From NCBI GenBank assembly GCA_964631265.1, contig CAZVWW010000004.1, positions 1 to 59,402 of the forward strand: a DNA stretch of 59,402 nucleotides, in the 5' to 3' direction. Shown piece by piece: positions 16,769 through 25,186 of the stretch. The stretch's first letter is position 1, and the number at the start of each line of letters is the position of its first letter. The stretch comes from CAZVWW01 sp964631265 (lineage in GTDB: Bacteria; Thermotogota; Thermotogae; MWEM01). Under the pieces are notes generated by a model. It had not been told where the DNA came from, did no database searches, and worked only from the letters and a program-made list of their open reading frames with translations. Position numbers and translations under genes: made by a program.

Positions 16769-16925
16769 TTACCGTAGGGACTACGGGATTTCAAGCCTGT
16801 GGAGAGGATGTAAGACCTGCTGACAAAGAGGCGGTTCTCTGTGAAGCAGGAAGCTCCCACTTTAAATTTGCGGACTATAAGACAAGTCCGACGTAAGAAA
16901 ATTAAGTGGGGGGTAGTTCACTGCC
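16769..16925 (+). mobile_element. 3' end of an IS200/IS605-type element (TnpB C-terminus and right-end hairpins)
   Basis: In the frame ending at TAA 16894-16896, translation reads TTGFQACGEDVRPADKEAVL followed by CEAGSSHFKFADYKTSPT-stop. The (T)xxACGExVRP...EAGSS layout is the C-terminus of TnpB/OrfB. Two nested hairpins lie at the end: CCCACTT/AAGTGGG (16856-16862 with 16904-16910) and CGGACT/AGTCCG (16871-16876 with 16885-16890). They finish in GTGGGGGGTAGTTCA, typical of the right end and omega-RNA region of these elements. The rest of the element is absent. Confidence 0.75.
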
Positions 16926-17068
16926 ACAGAAAAATACTGCTGTTTTAATTGAACGTCGCTTGACAGCCGGGAGAGAAAAAATCCTTGTTAAAGCCGGGTT
17001 ATTATTCTTCTCTTTCAACAAAATTCATGTATAATGGAAAGTACAACGGTACTGAAAAGGGTGAAAAT

Positions 17069-18757
17069 ATGGTCGAATTCTCCGCTGACTCCATGGAAGA
17101 AGTCATGGAGAGGATGGAAGAAAAATACGGGGATGACTGGTATGATAAATACTCCATTGATACGAATGCTGTCAGTGGTGGTGCAATCTCAGTCAAGGTC
17201 CTGCCATTAAAATCAGCCCATGTCAACTGGGATGAAGTTGATGAACTGGTTGAAAAAGAATTGATCATTGAAGATACCGAGATAGAGGAAACATATGAAG
17301 AATTGATGTCCCAGTTTTCAGAATTAAAGATTGTAGTTTCAGTCGATTCGGATGAGATGAAGGCCTTTCTTTCGATCTATCCGGGGTCGTTAAAAGAACA
17401 GATAACATACAGTGTCTTAAAAGAAGAGCTCGAAAAGGCCGGGGTTGTATACGGGATAGATGAAGACATCTTGAAGAAACTAACGGATATCGACATCGAG
17501 GAATCCATGGAAAACATCCTCATTGCCCAGGGGAAATCACCAACACCCTCATCTGATACAACTATTAAATTTCTTTTTCCAAAAGACGGTTATATTAAAA
17601 TAAAAAAAAGTGCTAAAGAAACAATCAACTACTCCAAGACAAGAGAAATCTTTCAATGCCAAAAAGACGATAAACTTGTTGAAAGGATACCGGGTACACA
17701 GGGAGAGGATGGCATAACTGTAACAGGTAACCCTCTTCCAGCTCAACCGTCAAAAGATATCAATCTGAAACAACTGATCGGAAATGAACGGGCTGTTGAA
17801 CTCTCCACCGATCAAAAATTTCTGCTTGCCCGGAAAAAAGGGCAGCCTTATCTTTCTGATCTTGGAAAGATACACATCAGAGAGGTCTTTATCGTCAACA
17901 AGAGTATTGATTATTCGGTTGGGGACATTGTTTTTGACGGAACGGTTATCATACATGGAGACGTCGATACACCTTTTGAAGTCCACGCAAAGGGAGATAT
18001 TCTCATTGAAGGTTTGGTGAGAGATACCCGTGTATTCGGTGGCGGTTTTATTAATATCATGGGAGGTGCCTCGGGGAGAGGAAACGGTGTCATTGAGTGT
18101 AAAAAAAGCCTGACCGCCAAGTATCTCAACAATATCACCATATTTGCGGATGAGGACTGCATCAGCAACGATTACATATTAAACTCAAAAGTCTACAGCG
18201 GCGGCAATATTATCATTCATGGCAGAAGTATTGTTACAGGAGGTGTCCTGATGGCCGAACAGAACATCTCAGTTAAGGTTGCCGGGAATATCGCCGGGGC
18301 TAAGACAGTCCTCGGATGTGGCATCAAATACAACAGAATAAAAGAAGAACAGAAGAGAAACCTCAAGGTTGGCGAGCTTCTCCGGAAACTGGGCAAGATT
18401 TCCTCGGCAATGGAGGAGTTGAGGCTGAGATTGAAAAGGTGTACGGAAAAGGAAGAACAGATCAGTATTACGAAAAAGATGGCCAAGCTGAAGCTGGCAA
18501 AAAAGAAGTATTTTACAACGATCAAAAACATTCAGAGCTCAAGAATACAACCCCCGCCTTCTCAAGAAAAAAAGAAGGACAAGTCCGGAAAGAAAAAGCC
18601 GACCATTTATATCCTTGAACACGGATATCCTGGAACTATTATTCAAATCCACGCCGAGAAAGTGAAACTACCGGCAGAAATCGGGCCAACTCAGTTCAGA
18701 TATATGTTCGACAAGAAAAAAATAGCGGCAAAACCCTATGGTCAATGGAAACTGTAG
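17069..18757 (+). CDS. FapA-like DUF342 polymer-forming protein
   Basis: A 562-residue protein with an N-terminal charged region (about 1-150) and the DUF342/FapA core: GIDEDILKKL near 135, DGYIKIKKS near 180, then a right-handed beta-helix with many GxxIxIxG-type turns (about 300-450). The C-terminal Lys-rich coiled segment (about 440-530) and a terminal beta domain follow. Family members are cytoplasmic and have been tied to membrane-lipid or signalling functions, without a clear enzymatic role. The ATG at 17069 follows AAGGGTGA. A TATAAT at 17030 lies inside the frame further upstream, which argues against the earlier start codons. Confidence 0.85.
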   Translation: MVEFSADSMEEVMERMEEKYGDDWYDKYSIDTNAVSGGAISVKVLPLKSAHVNWDEVDELVEKELIIEDTEIEETYEELMSQFSELKIVVSVDSDEMKAFLSIYPGSLKEQITYSVLKEELEKAGVVYGIDEDILKKLTDIDIEESMENILIAQGKSPTPSSDTTIKFLFPKDGYIKIKKSAKETINYSKTREIFQCQKDDKLVERIPGTQGEDGITVTGNPLPAQPSKDINLKQLIGNERAVELSTDQKFLLARKKGQPYLSDLGKIHIREVFIVNKSIDYSVGDIVFDGTVIIHGDVDTPFEVHAKGDILIEGLVRDTRVFGGGFINIMGGASGRGNGVIECKKSLTAKYLNNITIFADEDCISNDYILNSKVYSGGNIIIHGRSIVTGGVLMAEQNISVKVAGNIAGAKTVLGCGIKYNRIKEEQKRNLKVGELLRKLGKISSAMEELRLRLKRCTEKEEQISITKKMAKLKLAKKKYFTTIKNIQSSRIQPPPSQEKKKDKSGKKKPTIYILEHGYPGTIIQIHAEKVKLPAEIGPTQFRYMFDKKKIAAKPYGQWKL

Positions 18758-18813
18758 GGTTTAAAGAAACCGGTCATCCCGGGTAAAACTGAAGGGACTG
18801 ACCGGTCGGAAAA

Positions 18814-20142
18814 TCATGAAAAGAAGTTCTTAAGAGCCTCTATCATATAATAATGATCATCCACGCCTGCAAGCTCACGGATTGAGTGCATTGCAAGCAT
18901 CGGGTTGCCGATATCGACTGCTTTAATCCCCGTTTTGGAAGTCAGGATAGGGCCAATGGTACTGCCTCCTCTTTCATTTGAGTGATTGACAAATCGCTGA
19001 ACCGGTATATCGCTTAAGCGGCACAGCCTTTCGAATATGGCTGAGGATTCGCTGTCGCTGGTGTACCTGAAATTTGAACTGATCTTGATAACCGGTCCGT
19101 TGTTGATGAACGGATGATTGGTCGGATCATGTACATCGCTTTTGTTGGGGTGAAGCGCATGGGCCATATCAGCGGAGATCATGAACGAGTTCTGCAGACT
19201 TCGCAGAAAACCTTCTCTTCCTTTTCCAAGTGCCAGGGTGATTCGCTCAAGGATGTTTGAGAGCATGGGGGAATTCGCCCCCTGCATCGTTGCGCTTCCA
19301 ATCTCCTCGTTGTCAAAAAAGACAACAACCCTTGACTCTTTTGCCGGCTCCTCTTTTTGTTCATTCTGATAGATGAAGGCCTTTAAAGCCGCATGAACCA
19401 TTGCCAGGTCGTCGAGTTGTGATGAGGAGATCATTTCGTTGTCCAGACCAATGATCTCTCCCGGCGAGTAATCATGGAGGAAGACCTCATAATCGATGAT
19501 ATCCTCTTTCTTGTCCCCGCTGTATTCTGCAAGAAGCTCTTCAAAATTGATTGCTTGAAGACTTTCATTGAGATTCGCAGCCAGCGGAGTGAGTTCTTTC
19601 TGTTTATCCGGTGAAAATTGCTTGTTGACCTCCCGGTTCATATGGATGGCCAGGTTGGGAATGATGACCTTTTTATCCTTTATCTCAACCAATTCAGATC
19701 TGATTCCGGTTGGAGTCTTATCCTTCAAGGTTATCCTGCCGGCAAAGCCAAGTGGTCTGTCGAACCATGTGTGCACTATAGGTCCCCCGTACAATTCGGT
19801 GTTGAACTTGGCATAATGATCTTCAACCTTCATAACGGGGTTCGGTTTAATCCGGATGGCCGGAGAATCCGTATGGGCTCCTACAATCTTGAAGCCTTCA
19901 TTGGCAACGTCTCCTGTACCGACATAAAAGGCAACCAATGCGGAATCGTTTACTCTCAAAAAATAGGTCCCGCCTTTTTCAAGTTGCCAGTTGCGCTTGA
20001 TATCCAGTTCCTCCACATCCGTTAACTCAAGTAGACTGGCTATCTTGTTCACTACATGAAATCGGCTCGGGCAGTCATCGATGAAATCTATTAAATCTCC
20101 GGCATCCTTGATCATCTGATCTCTGTATTCTCTTTTACTCAA
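18814..20142 (-). CDS. M18 family aminopeptidase
   Basis: A zinc aminopeptidase of 442 residues, cytoplasmic, releasing N-terminal (often acidic or neutral) residues from peptides. M18 hallmarks are visible: VGAHTDSPAIRIKP (zinc His-Thr-Asp, about 88-100), FDNEEIGS near residue 270 (catalytic Glu-Glu), ISADMAHALHPN near 325, and the C-terminal AMHSIRELAG with the zinc His. Start is TTG, following GGGAG at a rather long spacing. It is the second gene after pepD (41-base gap), forming a peptide-degradation pair. Its 3' end is duplicated as a relic at 13754. Confidence 0.95.
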   Translation of the reverse strand: MSKREYRDQMIKDAGDLIDFIDDCPSRFHVVNKIASLLELTDVEELDIKRNWQLEKGGTYFLRVNDSALVAFYVGTGDVANEGFKIVGAHTDSPAIRIKPNPVMKVEDHYAKFNTELYGGPIVHTWFDRPLGFAGRITLKDKTPTGIRSELVEIKDKKVIIPNLAIHMNREVNKQFSPDKQKELTPLAANLNESLQAINFEELLAEYSGDKKEDIIDYEVFLHDYSPGEIIGLDNEMISSSQLDDLAMVHAALKAFIYQNEQKEEPAKESRVVVFFDNEEIGSATMQGANSPMLSNILERITLALGKGREGFLRSLQNSFMISADMAHALHPNKSDVHDPTNHPFINNGPVIKISSNFRYTSDSESSAIFERLCRLSDIPVQRFVNHSNERGGSTIGPILTSKTGIKAVDIGNPMLAMHSIRELAGVDDHYYMIEALKNFFS

Positions 20143-20183
20143 TTTTATGTCAACTCCCTGTTTTTAATCTCGTCAATAGACAG

Positions 20184-21650
20184 TTATTGATTCAATTCCG
20201 TTGTCTTTCTCAAAGTCTCCAGCAGAAATTCATACGTTCGTTTAACCGATGAAAGGCTGATCCGCTCATCCGGGGTATGAACATCCTCCATGTCCGGCCC
20301 GATAGAAATCATATCCAGCTGTCCGATAACATCCATCAGAATACCGCACTCAAGACCTGCATGAATGGCCGTAATAACAGGTTCTTTATCATATTTTTCC
20401 TCATAAACCTTTCTCATCAGCTCTCTGACGGGTGAATGTTCACTGTATTCCCAGCCCGGATAATCAACATCCGTTATGATCTCTGCCTTTGTAAAGTCAG
20501 CGATCTCCTGCATATGATTGAGGATTTCTTTCTTCCTCGTTTCCGACGAGCTGCGGACAGCATTCTCAAATACAATCTGCTCTTTCTGGAACGTTACAAC
20601 ACCAAGATTGTTGGAACTCTCGACCAGACCCTTCAGACGCGGGCTCATCGTGTTGATACCATTGGGAAGGGTCATCAGAATATGTATGATCCGGTTTCTG
20701 ATCTTCTTTGACAAAGGCCTCTTTTCAATCTGCCCCTCATGCTTTAATTGAAGATGGAAATCCGGTTCGACATCCCCGTATTCCTGTCCGATCTTCTCTT
20801 CCCAACGTTCCACAAACTTCTCAAGCGACTTTGTTCTGTTAGCCTTTATCCCGATTTTGGCTGCTGACTCTCTCGGGATTGCATTCATCTTTGATCCACC
20901 TTCAACGCTGTATAGATAATACTTAATCTCTTTTTTCAGGTCGTTAAGCAGTCTCCCCATCAAACAATTGGCGTTTAAACGTCCCAGGTCGATATCCGCT
21001 CCCGAATGCCCTCCCTTTAATCCGCCGATTTCAAGCGAATAGCGTTTTCGCTTCTTCTGCTGCTTCTTTTTATTCAAAGGCAGAAACAACTTGGTTCGGG
21101 TGCCTCCGGCACAACTGACAAGAAATACACCCTCTTTTTCACCATCGATGTTGATAAGCGTTTTACCCCCGAACTTAGATCCGTCCACTTTTGAAGCACC
21201 GACAAGCCCCGTCTCCTCTTGTGTCGTTATGATTACCTCAAGAGGGGGATGCTGAATATCATCGGATTCAAGTATGGCCATGCAATACGCAACAGCTATA
21301 CCATCATCGGCTCCCAAAGTTGTCCCCTCTGCTGTCAGATAATCCTCTTCCACCTTGAGCTTTAACGGGTCTTTTGAAAAATCGTGGATAACAGCTCCGT
21401 TTTTCTCACAGACCATATCCATATGCCCCTGCAGTATGACAGGAGACATGTTCTCATAACCCGGCGATGCATTCTTTCGGATATAAACATTTAAAACCTC
21501 ATCTTGATATACTTCAAGCCCGTTTTCTTTTGCAAATTCAACGAGATAATCACTGATCGCCTGTTCGTTGCCCGAACATCTCGGTATCGAACTGATCGCT
21601 TCAAAGTGTTTGAGTACCGGTTGCGGCTCAAGATTCTCCAGTACAGACAT
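20184..21650 (-). CDS. pepD: Xaa-His dipeptidase (aminoacyl-histidine dipeptidase, M20C)
   Basis: A 488-residue metallopeptidase that splits dipeptides such as carnosine-like Xaa-His. The N-terminus MSVLENLEPQPVLKHFEAIS is typical of PepD. Metal-site segments are LQGHMDMVCEK (His-x-Asp, about 80), EGTTLGADDGIAVAY (Asp, about 118), TTQEETGLVGA (Glu-Glu, about 148) and the C-terminal IHAGLECGIL. The ATG at 21650 follows GAGAGGGTGG; the upstream in-frame ATG overlaps that site. It probably forms an operon with the M18 aminopeptidase. Confidence 0.93.
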   Translation of the reverse strand: MSVLENLEPQPVLKHFEAISSIPRCSGNEQAISDYLVEFAKENGLEVYQDEVLNVYIRKNASPGYENMSPVILQGHMDMVCEKNGAVIHDFSKDPLKLKVEEDYLTAEGTTLGADDGIAVAYCMAILESDDIQHPPLEVIITTQEETGLVGASKVDGSKFGGKTLINIDGEKEGVFLVSCAGGTRTKLFLPLNKKKQQKKRKRYSLEIGGLKGGHSGADIDLGRLNANCLMGRLLNDLKKEIKYYLYSVEGGSKMNAIPRESAAKIGIKANRTKSLEKFVERWEEKIGQEYGDVEPDFHLQLKHEGQIEKRPLSKKIRNRIIHILMTLPNGINTMSPRLKGLVESSNNLGVVTFQKEQIVFENAVRSSSETRKKEILNHMQEIADFTKAEIITDVDYPGWEYSEHSPVRELMRKVYEEKYDKEPVITAIHAGLECGILMDVIGQLDMISIGPDMEDVHTPDERISLSSVKRTYEFLLETLRKTTELNQ

Positions 21651-21724
21651 TCTAACCACCCTCTCCATAGATTTTATGGTACTCGTTTATTTTATCATAA
21701 TGCAAATGAAAGCGCCGGTAAAAA

Positions 21725-22927
21725 TCACAAAGATGAAGAAGGATTTTCATTGAGTCTGATCCTGAAATAGAAACGGCTTCCCTTTCCGGGTGTACTGTCA
21801 AAATCGATAGACCCTTCCATCATTTCAACAAGCTCTTTTGAAATCGCAAGGCCGAGTCCGGTTCCCTGGTAAACCTTGGTGGAACTCACATCACCCTGTA
21901 CGAAGGGCGTGAAGAGCTTTTTCCGGATGTCTTCGGGTATACCGATACCGGTATCAGAGACAGAAAACTCGATCTCATGAGCTTGTCCCTGTTCGTTTAG
22001 TTCTTTCAAACTGATATCGATGAGCCCCTCATTTGTAAATTTTACGGCATTATCCACTAAATTCGTCATAATCTGCCTGATTCTGAGTTCATCCCCCATT
22101 AAGAATTTCGGAAGCCTTTCATCTATGCTGAATTGAACATGAAGACCTTTTTTGTCAGCGCTGGAACGGAGCATTGTGAGGATATTGTTCATCATACTTC
22201 TCAGCTCAAATTTCTTGATAGACAATTCCAGCTTTCCTGATTCAAGTTTGGCAATGTCCAGTATATCGTTGATAATTCTCATCATATTCTGTGCCGACAA
22301 ACGGACGAAATCAAGGTACTGCCTTTGTTCACCATCCAGATTGGTGTCGGCCAGAAGATTGGTCATTCCGATGACTCCGTTCATGGGGGTTCTTATTTCA
22401 TGACTCATATTGGCCAAAAATCTTGATTTAGCCTTGCTTGCAACTTCTGCTGCTTCTTTCGCCTTTTCCAATTCCCGGGTCCGTTCTCTGACTTTGTCCT
22501 CCAGTTCATCATGTGCCTTTTGAAGCTTTTCCTTAGCTTCATTCCGTTCAAGAGCGTATAGAATGGAACGACCCAGCAACTGACTGTTGATCTGGCCCTT
22601 GATCAGGTAGTCCTGAGCCCCCTCTTTTACAGCGTTGATTCCCGTTTCCTCATCATCCATGATGGTCATAACGATTACAACAGGTATCTTCATTTCGGTT
22701 GACAATAATTCCCGAAGCGTATCAAGCCCATAGCTTTCGGAAAGCCCCAGATCAAGCAGCACCACATCTATATCCTCTCCGGAGATCCGCTCTTTGCCTT
22801 CCTCCAATGTTCCGGCTGTTTCAAAGGCATAATTCAAAGTTATGGAGTCTTTCAGCATCTCATGTATCAGCCGAATATCACCCGGATTATCTTCAATCTG
22901 CAGAATCTTTATCTCTTTTCCATTCAT
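21725..22927 (-). CDS. Receiver-histidine kinase hybrid (REC-HisKA-HATPase)
   Basis: About 400 residues, soluble. An N-terminal receiver domain (about 6-125) has acidic EDN and phospho-acceptor Asp in VVLLDLGLSES. A coiled-coil linker (about 130-175) leads to the H-box MSHEIRTPMNGVIG near residue 178. The ATPase domain has the N-box NLVDNAVKF, G1 DTGIGIP and G2 GTGLGLAI. A kinase whose input is a receiver usually relays a signal from another kinase. Start 22927 is preferred because GGGGGA abuts the earlier ATG. It overlaps the Rcp1-like regulator stop, so the two are coupled. Confidence 0.92.
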   Translation of the reverse strand: MNGKEIKILQIEDNPGDIRLIHEMLKDSITLNYAFETAGTLEEGKERISGEDIDVVLLDLGLSESYGLDTLRELLSTEMKIPVVIVMTIMDDEETGINAVKEGAQDYLIKGQINSQLLGRSILYALERNEAKEKLQKAHDELEDKVRERTRELEKAKEAAEVASKAKSRFLANMSHEIRTPMNGVIGMTNLLADTNLDGEQRQYLDFVRLSAQNMMRIINDILDIAKLESGKLELSIKKFELRSMMNNILTMLRSSADKKGLHVQFSIDERLPKFLMGDELRIRQIMTNLVDNAVKFTNEGLIDISLKELNEQGQAHEIEFSVSDTGIGIPEDIRKKLFTPFVQGDVSSTKVYQGTGLGLAISKELVEMMEGSIDFDSTPGKGSRFYFRIRLNENPSSSL

Positions 22928-22932
22928 CCATA

Positions 22933-23379
22933 TCATTCCCCCGGAAGTTTTACAATGGTGAACCAGAACTCCTGTATCTTATTGACAACCGTAATGAACT
23001 GGTCGAAGTCCACCGGCTTTGTTATATAACAGTTGGCGTTAAGATTATAAGCCTTCAATATATCCTCATCTGCATTGGATGTAGTGAGGATAACAACCGG
23101 AATCGTTTTCAGTTCTTCATCGACCTTTATTCGGCTGAGAACCTCCTGACCGCTCATTTTAGGCAGATTCAAATCCAGAAGGATGAGATCCGGCCGTGGC
23201 ATCTCCCGGAAGTCTCCCTCTTTTTTCAGAAAATCCATCGCGCCCTGTCCATCTTCAACAATATACAGATTATTCCGAATCTTCCCCTCTTTAAGGGCCT
23301 CCTGGGTCAATCTCTGGTCCCCCGGATTATCCTCAACCAACAGTATTTCAATGGCACTGGTTCTACTCTCTCCGATCAT
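22933..23379 (-). CDS. Rcp1-like single-domain response regulator
   Basis: A 148-residue stand-alone receiver domain. It shows ILLVEDNPGD, phospho-acceptor Asp in LILLDLNLPKMSGQEVL, Thr in VVILTTSNADEDI and Lys in CYITKPVDFDQF. The longer loop and the C-terminal FxxxVxxIxEFWF match the Rcp1 type that pairs with phytochrome-like kinases carrying a SHDLQEPLR H-box. Exactly such a kinase is encoded directly upstream with overlapping ends. No output domain exists, so it probably passes phosphate to, or allosterically affects, the neighbouring hybrid kinase. Confidence 0.92.
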   Translation of the reverse strand: MIGESRTSAIEILLVEDNPGDQRLTQEALKEGKIRNNLYIVEDGQGAMDFLKKEGDFREMPRPDLILLDLNLPKMSGQEVLSRIKVDEELKTIPVVILTTSNADEDILKAYNLNANCYITKPVDFDQFITVVNKIQEFWFTIVKLPGE

Positions 23380-25072
23380 TTTCCTCCTCCTCTTTTCGTA
23401 TTGTGAAAATGAAGGTGGTCCCGGCGTTTACCTCTGATTCAACCTCTATTGTTCCGCCATGACGTTCCACAATCTTTTTACAGACAGCCAGCCCTATCCC
23501 GTTACCGGGAAATTCATCTCTCGCATGTAATCGTTGAAAAACCCTGAATATTCGTTCAAAATATTGAGGTTCAATTCCGATCCCATTATCCCTGACAACG
23601 AATCTCCAATCCTTTTCCATCTCTTCAGCACTAACATGGATCTTTAACGGCTCTTTTCCCCGAAATTTAATGGCATTCCCGATGAAATTCTGGAACAGCT
23701 GTCTGAGCTGGGTCTCATCTCCGATCACAGTCGGCAGAGATGTGCGTGTTATCTCGGCATCGCTTTCCTCAATGGAAATCTCCAGGTTTTTTAAGGTATC
23801 GTTCATTACTTTCTCGCAATCAACCGGTTTAAACTCCCGGCCTTTGGTCCTTACTCTTGAATACTTCAGGAGATCGTTAATAAGAGTCTGCATACGCTTT
23901 GCCCCGTTCACGGCAAAATCGATGAAGACAACGGCATCCTCATCCAGTTTATCCCTGTAGCGTTTTTCGATTAACTGAAGATAACTTGTCACCATTCTGA
24001 GGGGTTCCTGAAGGTCGTGAGAGGTGATATAGGCGAAGAGTTCAAGCTCTTTGTTTGAACGTTTTAATTCGGCCGTTCGTTCAGCCACTTTTTCCTCCAG
24101 TTGTTTTTGGTGATTTTGAAGTTCTTTTTCCACCCGTTTTCTTTCGTTAATCTCTTTTGTCAGTTCACGGGTTCTTGATTGTACCTTTGCCCTGAGCAGC
24201 AGACTCCCGACAAACAACAGCAGAATGACACCACCGCTTATTACGAGCGCCCATATAAGCCATTGAAAAATCGGACTGCCCTCTGAATCACTTGAAAACC
24301 ACCTGTTGAGAGCCTGATAATAAACAGAGTCTTCGTCTTTTTTCAGTTCACGGATATGATAGTCTATCCTTTCTTGTAAAAGAGGGGTCAGGCTCGAATC
24401 TTTGGGAAAGGCAAAATAAAGACTGGAAGGTTGAAAAACGATCGGGGTGTTGACAAGATTGAATTTTGATAAATTTCGAATCGCAAAATCCTTACTGGCA
24501 GCGCCAGCATCTGCCTCCCCGTTTTCCACCGCTTTAAAGACTGCATTATAACTGTCTTTCTCAAGGAACTGACAGTCAATGTTGAAGGCCTTAACAATAC
24601 CCTTCAGCCCCTTCGGGCCCACATAGTTGACACTGTTCTTTAAAACGGCGATCTTCTTATCATCAATGTCAAGAACAGACTGTATATCAACATCTTTTCT
24701 TATATAGATACCGGACCAGCTGGTGTAAACCTCTTCGGAGGAAAAAACAAATCGTTTACTTCTGTTTTCAGTGTAGGCAACATCCGGCATCAGGTCAATT
24801 TCAGCCTTTTCAAGACGTTCAAGGCATTGCTCCCATTTCCCCTGAACAAATTCCAGCTGCCAGCCCTCTTCATCGCCGACATACTGAATGATCTCTGTCC
24901 AGAAGCCCGATGGGTTGTTGTTTTTATCCGTAAAGATCTTCGGACGGTTTTCATATATCCCGACCTTGACATCAACCACCTCTTCTGATGCAAAAAGAAC
25001 TGTCAAAAAGAAAAGGGAAAAAAGGAGCACAAGTATGGGCTGCCAGTTGAAGTTAGAGGGCTTTTTATTCAT
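23363..25072 (-). CDS. Sensor kinase with periplasmic SBP_bac_3 domain
   Basis: About 569 residues from the ATG at 25072 (GGAGG upstream). A signal or anchor helix (about 11-28) precedes a family 3 solute-binding domain (about 35-260; VGIYENRPKIFTDKNNNPSGFW, DLMPDVAYTENRSKRFVFS). Then come a membrane helix (about 270-295), a coiled coil, a phytochrome-type H-box TSHDLQEPLRMVTSYL (about 350) and an ATPase domain (QNFIGNAIKFRG, DNGIGIEPQYFERIF, GNGIGLAVCKK). It binds a small ligand, perhaps an amino acid, outside the membrane and signals to the adjacent Rcp1-like regulator, whose start it overlaps. Confidence 0.92.
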   Translation of the reverse strand: MNKKPSNFNWQPILVLLFSLFFLTVLFASEEVVDVKVGIYENRPKIFTDKNNNPSGFWTEIIQYVGDEEGWQLEFVQGKWEQCLERLEKAEIDLMPDVAYTENRSKRFVFSSEEVYTSWSGIYIRKDVDIQSVLDIDDKKIAVLKNSVNYVGPKGLKGIVKAFNIDCQFLEKDSYNAVFKAVENGEADAGAASKDFAIRNLSKFNLVNTPIVFQPSSLYFAFPKDSSLTPLLQERIDYHIRELKKDEDSVYYQALNRWFSSDSEGSPIFQWLIWALVISGGVILLLFVGSLLLRAKVQSRTRELTKEINERKRVEKELQNHQKQLEEKVAERTAELKRSNKELELFAYITSHDLQEPLRMVTSYLQLIEKRYRDKLDEDAVVFIDFAVNGAKRMQTLINDLLKYSRVRTKGREFKPVDCEKVMNDTLKNLEISIEESDAEITRTSLPTVIGDETQLRQLFQNFIGNAIKFRGKEPLKIHVSAEEMEKDWRFVVRDNGIGIEPQYFERIFRVFQRLHARDEFPGNGIGLAVCKKIVERHGGTIEVESEVNAGTTFIFTIRKEEEENDRRE

Positions 25073-25186
25073 ATACTTCAACCTCCGGAATAAACATCTT
25101 GGAGCAAACAAAAAAGGTTATCAGTGAAAAATGTTTGAGTAATTTTATAAAAAAATGATAAACAGATTGATTATAACAAATACCAC

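Noticed and set aside
16134..16823. An apparently complete 229-codon gene for a small FMN-binding glutamate synthase protein
   Set aside because: Its first residues derive from antisense flavoprotein sequence and its last from transposase sequence read out of frame; only the middle is homologous, so it is a relic.
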